This document shows positions 1 through 6,512 of a stretch of 14,278 nt of DNA, piece by piece. The stretch is from Pseudomonadota bacterium. Lineage in GTDB: Bacteria > Pseudomonadota > Gammaproteobacteria > Legionellales > Legionellaceae. Position 1 is the stretch's first letter. Each line of letters begins with the position of its first letter. The notes beneath the pieces were generated by a model. The model worked only from the letters and a program-made list of their open reading frames with translations. It was not told the origin of the DNA and made no database searches. The stretch is from positions 1 through 14,278 of the forward strand of contig JAKBCM010000020.1 of assembly GCA_021807845.1 (NCBI GenBank), given 5' to 3'. The translations under genes were made by a program, and so were the position numbers.

Positions 1-53
1 GCTCAGAAGAAAAAATTGATTCCTTGCTCTATCAGCTCACTTTAGCTGCTTAG
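1..53 (+). CDS. possible 3' end of an unidentified gene (partial)
   Basis: Reading from base 3, the first 17 codons give SEEKIDSLLYQLTLAA and then TAG at 51-53. The composition looks like an ordinary helical protein tail, and it would run convergently toward the minus-strand porin gene. The other two plus frames stop at similar or shorter distances, so the open frame alone proves little. No family can be assigned from 16 residues. Confidence 0.3.
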   Translation, partial: SEEKIDSLLYQLTLAA

Positions 54-56
54 AAA

Positions 57-98
57 GCCCTTCGAGACGCGTGCTACGCACGCTCCTCAGGGCGAACG
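57..98. repeat. REP-like nested hairpin
   Basis: The outer arms GCCCT (57-61) and AGGGC (89-93) pair. After a TC bulge, GAG (64-66) pairs with CTC (86-88). An inner perfect stem, GCGTGC (69-74) with GCACGC (78-83), closes on a 3-nt loop, TAC. The outer sequence resembles the widespread extragenic palindromes that end in CAGGGCGAACGG. It lies between two converging gene ends, which is typical for REP elements. It may block read-through or protect mRNA 3' ends, but there is no T tract, so a terminator role is inference. Confidence 0.6.
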
Positions 99-266
99 GA
101 TTAGGGAAAAATGGCTAAACTCGAGTCACTGGCATTGCATTAAAATGCCAAACATTCAAGCACAACCATCTACCGAGCTAAGGCCATAAGGGAGTGGAAA
201 AGTGATGAATTGCAAACGAACACCCCATTCACCTTTCGCATGTGACATGTAACCGCATACTCATTT
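99..266. other. intergenic spacer downstream of the LbtU-type gene
   Basis: No gene is supported here. One 7-bp hairpin, TGGCATT (130-136) with AATGCCA (144-150), is present, but neither strand has a T tract after it, so it is not a convincing intrinsic terminator. An open frame of about ten codons beginning ATGGCTAAA near 110 is too short to count. No terminator for the minus-strand porin gene was found; the REP-like hairpin further on could serve. Confidence 0.5.
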
Positions 267-1973
267 TTAGAAATACACTGCAATTTGCGCCAACAAGGTA
301 TCTGTTGATCCCCCCGGACTTATCGTATTAGCATTGGTATAATCCGGTGCTGATGCGCCATTGGCATATTGATTTTTTCTAAAATTGATGTCATGACGAT
401 ACTCTAAGCTTTCTACGGTGTCTTTCCAAATAGAAATATTATATACCCCAGCAATGCGCCGATTGGGTAGATTCAACGCTAGAGTATCCTGAGACCATTG
501 ATAACCAAGTGCAATTGACGCAGGTTTGTCAAAATTTCTAAAGGTCATACCACCTTCTAATTGTAAGGCTTGTGGCCTAGCTCCTCGACCATTAAAGCTC
601 AAATCTTCAGGTCTAAATGCTGTGGTTGCTCCAATCCATTCTGCGGTAAAATTAAATCTATCTACATGTAACGTACCATGGACACCTACTGCGGGAATTT
701 TTTTCACCATTTCACTTCCATTGGTAATCGATGAAAATCCACCAAATGTAGTCCCAGGTGCTGCGCCTGTAAATTGCATGCCACCTGCATCATCCATCGA
801 GCTGATGAAACTACCGCCAATTTCACCATTGAAATAGGTGGCATCATAGATATAACCTAAATTGACCCCTCCGGCTGCACCATTTCCTAATGTGGTATCG
901 CTTCTAAATCCATAAATTGCAGCAATGGGTCCCGTATCCGTTTGTGATTTATACCCTAAAATAAATGGCCGCGCCTTGGTTCGAGACATCACTGTGGTTA
1001 AGGGTGCGCTCACCATAGCTGTTGAATATCTGCCAAAGGGTACAAAAATCTGGCCAGCGGTGAAATAAAACGGAGTCTTATCTAAATTGCCAATGTTGAC
1101 AAAACCCATATTTAAACCCAGCGCTGAGTTTGACAAACGCTGCCCACCCACATCTGGTGGCGACGAATCATACACAACCGACATGTATCCTTCGACGGAG
1201 CTATTCAAAATTGCCGCAACATCCAATTCATTACTACCCAAAGTTAAATCGCCATTAGCGCCACCCTTGAAAGGATCACCAAACGTGGCAACCGGTTCTA
1301 ATTTACCACTTAAGGCAATAATTGGAGTATTAGGCGCTTGATAGCCAATTTTATCATAAGCACGATATAGGCTGCGGCGTTGTTGCATTAATCTGATGTC
1401 TCGATTAATACTTGCAATATTGACAATATAATCTGAGCCATCAAAAGCGGGGCGGCTTCCTAGATAGGGTGAGCTCACCACTGGCGTTCCTGCAATATAG
1501 GTCACCACATGTTGATCGGCAATTAATGCGGTTGGATAAAAGTCAAGCGATTCTGGATCATTGTCTGGTTGGTGCACCACAACCGTACTTTTATGATAAT
1601 TAGTTGAGGCTTCTGTTGGTTTAACAGGTTTTTGTTTCGCTGCCCCTTTTTTTCCTTTTTTGGCCGATTTCAGATCTTTTACATGCGCCTCTTTGACCAA
1701 ACTTTTTTGGATGTGATTCAATTTGTTTTGCAATTGGATGGTTTGCGCTTGCAATCGTTTCACTTCCATTTGTAATTCTTTTTGTGAGTCAGGCGCTGCA
1801 ATCAGACTTGTTGAAAAAACACTTGCGAACAAAATCGATGTTGCCACTCCCCACTTTATATGACCAACGGTGAGTGAGCCTAAGTGTTGATAGGGTACCT
1901 TACCCCAAGACTCAATGAATCCAGAGCATAACTCCAGATGACGTAGAACGTTTCTCAATGGATTTGGTTTCAT
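267..1973 (-). CDS. LbtU-type siderophore porin (DUF3573 family)
   Basis: This is a predicted outer membrane beta-barrel of 568 residues. In Legionella, LbtU is the receptor/porin that takes up the siderophore legiobactin; the substrate here is unknown. A hydrophobic signal segment (WGVATSILFASVFSTSLIAA) ends near residue 60. A coiled coil rich in Q, K and L follows (about 62-96), then a Lys-rich linker (about 100-120). The family-typical stretch SPYLGSRPAFDGSDYIVN spans about 168-185, and the rest is Gly/aromatic-rich barrel ending AVYF with a C-terminal Phe. I chose ATG at 1973, preceded by AGGG at 11 nt; a GTG at 1985 would add four residues but overlaps that Shine-Dalgarno sequence. The N-region before the hydrophobic core is unusually long, about 38 residues. 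Family membership is recalled from motifs, not computed. Confidence 0.8.
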   Translation of the reverse strand: MKPNPLRNVLRHLELCSGFIESWGKVPYQHLGSLTVGHIKWGVATSILFASVFSTSLIAAPDSQKELQMEVKRLQAQTIQLQNKLNHIQKSLVKEAHVKDLKSAKKGKKGAAKQKPVKPTEASTNYHKSTVVVHQPDNDPESLDFYPTALIADQHVVTYIAGTPVVSSPYLGSRPAFDGSDYIVNIASINRDIRLMQQRRSLYRAYDKIGYQAPNTPIIALSGKLEPVATFGDPFKGGANGDLTLGSNELDVAAILNSSVEGYMSVVYDSSPPDVGGQRLSNSALGLNMGFVNIGNLDKTPFYFTAGQIFVPFGRYSTAMVSAPLTTVMSRTKARPFILGYKSQTDTGPIAAIYGFRSDTTLGNGAAGGVNLGYIYDATYFNGEIGGSFISSMDDAGGMQFTGAAPGTTFGGFSSITNGSEMVKKIPAVGVHGTLHVDRFNFTAEWIGATTAFRPEDLSFNGRGARPQALQLEGGMTFRNFDKPASIALGYQWSQDTLALNLPNRRIAGVYNISIWKDTVESLEYRHDINFRKNQYANGASAPDYTNANTISPGGSTDTLLAQIAVYF

Positions 1974-2013
1974 ATAAATAAACACCCTGTTTTTATTTTT
2001 ATCTTTGGGGGCG

Positions 2014-2019
2014 ATTATA
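2014..2019 (-). promoter_or_regulatory. candidate -10 box for the LbtU-type gene
   Basis: On the minus strand this hexamer is a perfect TATAAT, about 41 bp before the ATG. At 17-bp spacing the -35 position reads TAGTAA, a poor match, so the promoter may need an activator. It would give a 5' leader of roughly 35 nt. Confidence 0.45.
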
Positions 2020-2058
2020 TATGACAGTGTGTCTATTTACTACGCTGTGTGAAAGTTT

Positions 2059-2072
2059 TCATGTGCACATGA
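2059..2072. promoter_or_regulatory. 14-bp perfect palindrome, possible operator
   Basis: TCATGTGCACATGA is its own reverse complement. Its centre is about 45-50 bp upstream of the candidate lbtU -10 box, a position where activators often bind. It does not match the Fur box, which would be the expected regulator of a siderophore porin. A role as operator is inference. Confidence 0.35.
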
Positions 2073-2086
2073 CAATTTTTGGACCG

Positions 2087-2169
2087 GTCATTCCCAAGAA
2101 AGCTGGAATCTATTCTTGGCAAAATTTGTAGCCCATACAAAGATGGATTCCCACTTGCGCAGGAATGAC
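2087..2169. repeat. paired inverted dRS3-like repeats
   Basis: Two 24-bp arms, 2087-2110 and 2146-2169, lie in inverted orientation around a 35-bp core. They share GTCATTCC at the outer ends and GGAATC/GATTCC at the inner ends. Each arm alone has the layout ATTCCC-N8-NGGAAT, the same plan as the Neisseria dRS3 repeat and similar dispersed repeats in other proteobacteria. The arms are imperfect in the middle. Other genome copies are likely, but none is in this window. Confidence 0.6.
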
Positions 2170-2293
2170 AAAATCTATGTTTGTCATGTACAAAGAAATT
2201 TCACAATATAGACTAATTTGAGGCGGCATGCCCACAGGCACGAGCTTGAATAATCCAGAGCTTATCTGTTCAAACTTCACAGACATTTGTTTC

Positions 2294-2326
2294 AAAAAAA
2301 AACCCATCAGCAAAGTGATGGGTTTT
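2294..2326 (-). terminator. intrinsic terminator of the first MOMP gene
   Basis: On the minus strand, AAAACCCATCA and TGATGGGTTTT form an 11-bp stem with a 6-nt loop (2310-2315), followed by a run of nine T residues (2294-2302 on the plus strand). It starts 26 bp after the stop codon of the upstream porin. The stem core is identical to the terminator of the neighbouring paralogue. Confidence 0.9.
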
Positions 2327-2351
2327 AAATAGGATGTTAAGTTTTGCGATA

Positions 2352-3359
2352 TTATGCAACGTTTCCAATCCATTTTAGGCCAACGTATGGTCCTTGCAAT
2401 GCATAGTTTGATTGCACTGTTGAACCATCTGCACCAACGCCTGCGCCGAGTGAAACATTTGGTGCTTGTAAGCCGTTGAAGTAGTTAACCCACATCCAAC
2501 CTAGGTCAATACTCACATCACCTTGAGCCATTGCATAATCATATGCTAGACCCAGTTTAGCTTCTAATGCAGGAACGACATTGGTTGTTGAACCATTAGC
2601 GCTAATATTGTAGCCTAAAGCACTGTCGAATCTGTTCAGATCAAAGCTTTGTGAACCGACTAGCAAGGCTGTTGCACCTTTCGCATACATAGACAACCCA
2701 TTACCCCAGTTGTACATGTAGTCAGCACCAATACGTGGACCAAAACCATTAAATTTAGATTCAGCAGTAGCTGCAAAAGTATTGTTAGTAACCACTGGGA
2801 AATCAGGTTGGAATACGCCACTTACAGATGCCTTTGTTTGTAGGTGTAAATACTCAACACCACCATGGAATCTAATGTTTTTCCACTCACCGAAGTGTGC
2901 CAATTGACCAAACTCAAGATTCACAGCATCCCACTGAGGAGCAATTGATCCAGTATAGCTGCTGACGTGAAGTAGCGCTGGTGTGTCTAAATTGGCAGTT
3001 GTAGCACCAACGTCGTTAGAATTGTTGATATGGTACCAGTTCAGATTAAGGTCATTACCTGTGTTAAAGTGGTACGCACCTTCAATCATAAAACCCCAGC
3101 CCCAATGACTAACGCCTTGATATTGCGCAGAAACAGCAGGATTTGTTGGATCAGCAGCTACTACAATGTTTGCTCCGTAATAGTTAGCGCCAGATACCGA
3201 TGTTTGCAAATAAAGTGCCTGTGCTCCAAATTCCCATGCTGTACTAGGGCAAGGAACTGTGACCGCACCAGGAGTGCAAACTGGCCCCATGGTACCAGCA
3301 AATACAGCACTGCTACCGAAAGCAAGAACAGCTACTGCTGTTTTTTTAAGATTTAACAT
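2352..3359 (-). CDS. Legionella-type major outer membrane protein (MOMP), paralogue 1
   Basis: A predicted outer membrane porin of 335 residues. The signal peptide MLNLKKTAVAVLAFGSSAVFA is followed by GTMGPVCTPGAVTVPCP, the N-terminal motif of the Legionella MOMP family. The mature protein has only two cysteines, both in this motif; Legionella MOMP is known to be disulfide-crosslinked, so they may do this, which is inference. The rest alternates aromatic and small residues as in a beta-barrel and ends GPYVGLKWIGNVA. I chose ATG at 3359 because GGAG lies 6 nt before it and the signal peptide then starts cleanly; an in-frame GTG at 3371 lies in the leader, upstream of that Shine-Dalgarno. It has its own promoter and terminator. 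It is clearly homologous along its whole length to the next gene, with most differences in the presumed surface loops. Confidence 0.92.
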   Translation of the reverse strand: MLNLKKTAVAVLAFGSSAVFAGTMGPVCTPGAVTVPCPSTAWEFGAQALYLQTSVSGANYYGANIVVAADPTNPAVSAQYQGVSHWGWGFMIEGAYHFNTGNDLNLNWYHINNSNDVGATTANLDTPALLHVSSYTGSIAPQWDAVNLEFGQLAHFGEWKNIRFHGGVEYLHLQTKASVSGVFQPDFPVVTNNTFAATAESKFNGFGPRIGADYMYNWGNGLSMYAKGATALLVGSQSFDLNRFDSALGYNISANGSTTNVVPALEAKLGLAYDYAMAQGDVSIDLGWMWVNYFNGLQAPNVSLGAGVGADGSTVQSNYALQGPYVGLKWIGNVA

Positions 3360-3467
3360 ACTTTTCTCCACTTTTTATTATTAGATTTCCGTTGTTTATC
3401 ATGTTAGAACTTTGTATTCACTTCAGTACGCCATCATCGCTCTAATACGAAAACGTACATGGATACG

Positions 3468-3496
3468 ATTATCTAGCCTGATTTTCTTATTGTCAA
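3468..3496 (-). promoter_or_regulatory. sigma70-type promoter of MOMP paralogue 1
   Basis: On the minus strand there is a consensus -35, TTGACA (3491-3496), a 17-bp spacer, and -10 GATAAT (3468-3473). Transcription would start near 3461, leaving a leader of about 100 nt before the ATG. The neighbouring paralogue has a promoter of the same layout. This near-consensus promoter fits an abundant porin. Confidence 0.7.
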
Positions 3497-3590
3497 CAGG
3501 CTTGTTGCAAATTTATGAACCTTCATGATAACTAACAGGGTGTAGATGACCATCATTTTGTAAACATTGCCAATTATTTATCATAAAATA

Positions 3591-3619
3591 AAAAAACCCA
3601 TCAGAAAGGTGATGGGTTT
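3591..3619 (-). terminator. intrinsic terminator of the second MOMP gene
   Basis: On the minus strand, AAACCCATCA and TGATGGGTTT form a 10-bp stem with a 6-nt loop (3604-3609), followed by a T-rich tract (A-rich from about 3584 to 3596 on the plus strand). It starts 25 bp after the porin stop codon and separates this gene from the promoter of paralogue 1. Confidence 0.9.
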
Positions 3620-3644
3620 ACAAAAGCCAGAAGAACCTTAGTGA

Positions 3645-4643
3645 TTAAGCCAGGTTTCCAATCCATTTCAAACCAACATAAGGTCCTTGCAAAGCGTAGT
3701 TGATCTGGACCGTTGTGCCATCTGAATTTCTACTTGCATCAGAGGAAAGATAGGGGCCTTGTAACCCATTGAAATAGTTTACCCACATCCAACCCAGATC
3801 AAAACTCACATCACCTTGTGCCAGCGCATAATCATAGGACAATCCTAATTTACCTTCTAATGCAGGAACAACATTTGTTGTTGTACCACTTACCGTACTG
3901 GTATAGCCATATTCAGTAATATAATCTGATCCCGCAAAGCTTTGTGAACCAACCATTAGCGCAGTTGCACCCTTTGCATACATCGACAACCCATTACCCC
4001 AATTGTACGTGTAGTCAGCACCAAGCCGTGGACCAAAACCATTAAATTTATATTGGTCTTCAGCAGTAAGTGCATAAGTAATATCGTTGTCAATTAATTG
4101 AGCTGATATTGTGCGAGTGCGTTGCAAGTGTAAATATTCGACACCAGCATGGAACCTGATGTTTTGGACATCTCCAAAATGAGCCAATTGACCAAATTCA
4201 AGATTGACTGCATCCCACTGAGGCGCATGTCTTATCGAATAACTGGTGACATCGGTAAAAAAATAAGCATCCAAATCAACGCCAGTGGCTTGAACGTCGA
4301 CAGCATGATTAATATGGTACCAATTCAGATTCAGATCATTACCTGTGTTAAAGTAGTAGGCACCTTCTAACATAAAGCCCCACCCCCAGTTGCTCACACC
4401 TTGATATTGGGCAGAAATAGGAGGATTATCCGTAACTGCAGCTTCAACAATATTTGCACCGTAATAATACCCACCTGGCTCTGTCGTTTGCAAATACAAG
4501 GCTTGTGCACCAAATTCCCATCCTGAACGGGGACAAGGTACGGTTACTGCTCCAGGAGTACAAACAGGACCCATCGTGCCAGCAAAAACAGCACTACTGC
4601 CGAAGACAAGAACTGCGATGGCTGTTTTTTTATGATTTAGCAT
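3645..4643 (-). CDS. Legionella-type major outer membrane protein (MOMP), paralogue 2
   Basis: A predicted outer membrane porin of 332 residues, paralogous to its downstream neighbour. It has the signal peptide MLNHKKTAIAVLVFGSSAVFA, then GTMGPVCTPGAVTVPCP with the only two cysteines of the mature protein. Shared blocks include WEFGAQALYLQT, NTGNDLNLNWYHIN, QWDAVNLEFGQLAHFG, NWGNGLSMYAKGATAL, DLGWMWVNYFNGLQ and YALQGPYVGLKWIGN. The segments between them, such as the residues after QAT and around YITEYGY, diverge and are probably surface loops. I chose ATG at 4643, with GGAG 6 nt upstream in a leader nearly identical to that of paralogue 1; an in-frame GTG at 4655 is unlikely. Transcription is divergent from pyrC. 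The two copies probably differ in antigenicity or expression, which is inference. Confidence 0.92.
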   Translation of the reverse strand: MLNHKKTAIAVLVFGSSAVFAGTMGPVCTPGAVTVPCPRSGWEFGAQALYLQTTEPGGYYYGANIVEAAVTDNPPISAQYQGVSNWGWGFMLEGAYYFNTGNDLNLNWYHINHAVDVQATGVDLDAYFFTDVTSYSIRHAPQWDAVNLEFGQLAHFGDVQNIRFHAGVEYLHLQRTRTISAQLIDNDITYALTAEDQYKFNGFGPRLGADYTYNWGNGLSMYAKGATALMVGSQSFAGSDYITEYGYTSTVSGTTTNVVPALEGKLGLSYDYALAQGDVSFDLGWMWVNYFNGLQGPYLSSDASRNSDGTTVQINYALQGPYVGLKWIGNLA

Positions 4644-4720
4644 GCTTTTCTCCACTCTATTTTTAGGATTACATTTCCGTTATATCACCATAAGACTGAT
4701 TTGCCAGAAAAACACCAAGG

Positions 4721-4749
4721 ATTACATCATTTTGAATTTATATTGTCAA
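4721..4749 (-). promoter_or_regulatory. sigma70-type promoter of MOMP paralogue 2
   Basis: On the minus strand there is a consensus -35, TTGACA (4744-4749), a 17-bp spacer, and -10 TGTAAT (4721-4726). The predicted start near 4714 leaves a leader of about 70 nt. Both MOMP leaders also share AACGGAAAT and the GTGGAGAAAAG ribosome-binding stretch. No clear plus-strand promoter for pyrC was found in the same 176-bp gap. Confidence 0.65.
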
Positions 4750-4819
4750 ATTCACTGCTAGCCTTACTTCAAATCATGATATCCTTCGCTAAAACATCCC
4801 TAGTTAGGATATTGATATC

Positions 4820-5863
4820 GTGCGTACCCTAATTCTGAATCGCCCAGATGATTGGCATGTTCATTTTCGAGATCAAGACATTTTGCCCTATACCGTTATT
4901 GGCACAGCAACTCACTTTGCCCGAGCATTGGTTATGCCCAATTTACAACCCGCGCTCACATCAGCAAAAGCGGTAAAACATTACCATCAACGCATTTTAC
5001 ATACTCTAAACCAACTCAACCCAAAGCCCGATTTCACGCCCTACATGACGCTTTACTTAAATGAACAGATGCCTCCTCAAGAACTTGAAGAACTGAAACA
5101 AGACTCTTATATCCTTGGCGCCAAGCTATATCCTGCTGGCGCCACCACTCATTCATCTGAAGGGTGTCATTCCATCCAAGCGCTATATCCCTTACTAGAA
5201 GTCTTAGAGCATCAAAACTTGGTTTTACAAATCCATGGTGAGGTGACATATGGAGACATTTTTGCACGTGAAGCTTTGTTTATCGAAACATATCTAAAGC
5301 CCATGGTTCGTGCGTTTCCAAAACTAAGAATTGTACTTGAACATATCTCAACCAAAGCAGCTGTAGATTACGTCACCGATGCGCCAGAAACCGTTGCTGC
5401 AACCATCACGCCTCATCATCTGCTATACAATCGGAACCATATGTTGGTTGGAGGGATAAAACCTCATTATTATTGTATGCCCATATTAAAAAAGGAAGAC
5501 GACCAACTGGCTATTCAAAAAGCCGCTGTCAGCGGCAATCCTAAATTTTTTGCAGGCACAGATAGTGCGCCTCACGCTCAACTGAAGAAAGAAAGCGCCT
5601 GTGGCTGTGCTGGCATTTATTCTGCACCTTTTGCACTAGCCATCTATACTGAAGTTTTTGCCAAGTGCGAAAAACTAGACAAACTCAATGATTTCATGAG
5701 CCGATTCGGGGCCCAATTTTATCAGCTACCCATCACAAAGAATCACATTGAAATGATTGAAAAAGAGCAAAAAATCCCAGGTTGCCTGCCCTTTGGGACA
5801 GATAAAGTTATCCCTATTGCCGCTGGTAGCACTTTAGCATGGAGTGTCCATGAACCCACATGA
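4820..5863 (+). CDS. pyrC: dihydroorotase, type II
   Basis: PyrC reversibly cyclises N-carbamoyl-aspartate to dihydroorotate, the third step of pyrimidine synthesis, in the cytosol. Its 347 residues match the Escherichia coli enzyme (348). The binuclear zinc site is complete: H13 and H15 in HVHFRD, the carboxylated lysine K102 in GAKLYPAGATT, H139 in QIHGEV, H175 in LEHIST and D248 in GTDSAPH. The start is a GTG (MRTLILNRPDDWH), with AGGA 10 nt upstream at 4806-4809. The next gene starts inside its 3' end. Transcription is divergent from the MOMP gene. Nothing unusual is seen apart from the GTG start, which may lower translation. Confidence 0.97.
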   Translation: MRTLILNRPDDWHVHFRDQDILPYTVIGTATHFARALVMPNLQPALTSAKAVKHYHQRILHTLNQLNPKPDFTPYMTLYLNEQMPPQELEELKQDSYILGAKLYPAGATTHSSEGCHSIQALYPLLEVLEHQNLVLQIHGEVTYGDIFAREALFIETYLKPMVRAFPKLRIVLEHISTKAAVDYVTDAPETVAATITPHHLLYNRNHMLVGGIKPHYYCMPILKKEDDQLAIQKAAVSGNPKFFAGTDSAPHAQLKKESACGCAGIYSAPFALAIYTEVFAKCEKLDKLNDFMSRFGAQFYQLPITKNHIEMIEKEQKIPGCLPFGTDKVIPIAAGSTLAWSVHEPT

Positions 5864-6512
5864 TGTGCGCAATGCAACAGTCATGAAACATCGCTTTCGC
5901 GGGTTTTTACCCGTGGTTGTTGATGTCGAAACAGCAGGCGTTTTGCCAGAGAAGCATGCTTTATTGGAAATGTGTATTGTTTTACTTGATCTAGATAGCG
6001 AGGGTCATTTCGTCCCAGGAGCAAGCCACTTTGAACATATTTTACCGTTCGAGAATGCCGAGCTCGATGCAAAATCACTCGCTTTTAATCACATCGATCC
6101 CTACCAACCTTTGCGTTTTGCTATCCATGAAAAGAAAGCATTAGAGCAACTCTTTCTCCCCATCAACCAAGCCTTAAAACAAAGTCACTGCCAACGAGCT
6201 GTTTTGGTAGGCCATAATGCTTGGTTTGATTTACTCTTTATTAAAGAAGCAGTCAAACGCACCGGCGTAAAATCCCCTTTTCATGCATTTACTTGTTTTG
6301 ATACAGCAACCCTTGGGGGATTTTTATATGGACAAACTGTTTTAGCAAAAGCACTCAAAGCCGCCGGCATTCCTTTTGATCAGAGTGAAGCCCATTCAGC
6401 AATTTATGATGCACAAAAAACAGCTGAATTATTTTGTGTTATGATGAATAGTTGGAAGGAATCACGCCAGTCAGGAGATAAGCATGAGGAAAACAAGGAT
6501 AGTCATAGGTGA
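5850..6512 (+). CDS. rnt: ribonuclease T
   Basis: RNase T is a dimeric 3'-5' exoribonuclease that trims the CCA ends of tRNA and the 3' ends of 5S, 23S and other small RNAs. The 220-residue protein has a complete DEDDh active site: D25 and E27 in VDVETAG, D127 in GHNAWFDLLF, and H182 and D187 in HSAIYDAQKTAELF. These positions lie one to two residues from those of the E. coli enzyme (215 residues). That supports the ATG at 5850, preceded by GGAG at 5 nt, inside the end of pyrC (14-nt overlap); GTG at 5844 and ATG at 5883 are alternatives. The C-terminus after residue 200 is polar and Lys/Glu-rich. The next gene overlaps its last 29 nt, so the three genes are probably co-transcribed. Confidence 0.95.
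   Translation: MNPHDVRNATVMKHRFRGFLPVVVDVETAGVLPEKHALLEMCIVLLDLDSEGHFVPGASHFEHILPFENAELDAKSLAFNHIDPYQPLRFAIHEKKALEQLFLPINQALKQSHCQRAVLVGHNAWFDLLFIKEAVKRTGVKSPFHAFTCFDTATLGGFLYGQTVLAKALKAAGIPFDQSEAHSAIYDAQKTAELFCVMMNSWKESRQSGDKHEENKDSHR

Larger units (their letters stand above)
1974..2351. other. 378-bp intergenic region between the LbtU-type and MOMP genes
   Basis: Read from the LbtU side, this gap holds the candidate -10 box (2014-2019), the 14-bp palindrome (2059-2072), the paired dRS3-like repeats (2087-2169) and the MOMP terminator (2294-2326). Between 2170 and 2290 I see nothing recognisable. The 87-codon minus-strand open frame across it is partly translated repeat and partly terminator, so I do not call a gene. 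Confidence 0.6.

Noticed and set aside
130..150. TGGCATT/AATGCCA hairpin as terminator of the LbtU-type gene
   Set aside because: It is about 117 bp beyond the stop codon and has no T tract on either strand.
526..837. 103-codon plus-strand open frame opposite the LbtU-type gene
   Set aside because: It lies wholly antisense to the porin gene, is Pro-rich and low in protein-like composition, and has no supported start.
2110..2373. 87-codon minus-strand open frame
   Set aside because: It crosses the MOMP stop, its terminator and a dRS3-like repeat. The FVIPAQVGIH stretch is simply translated repeat, and no ribosome-binding site or domain supports it.
3030..3356. 108-codon plus-strand open frame inside MOMP paralogue 1
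   Set aside because: It is antisense to a clear porin gene with a signal peptide. A similar antisense frame in paralogue 2 (4149-4370) arises from the shared sequence, and its content resembles no protein.
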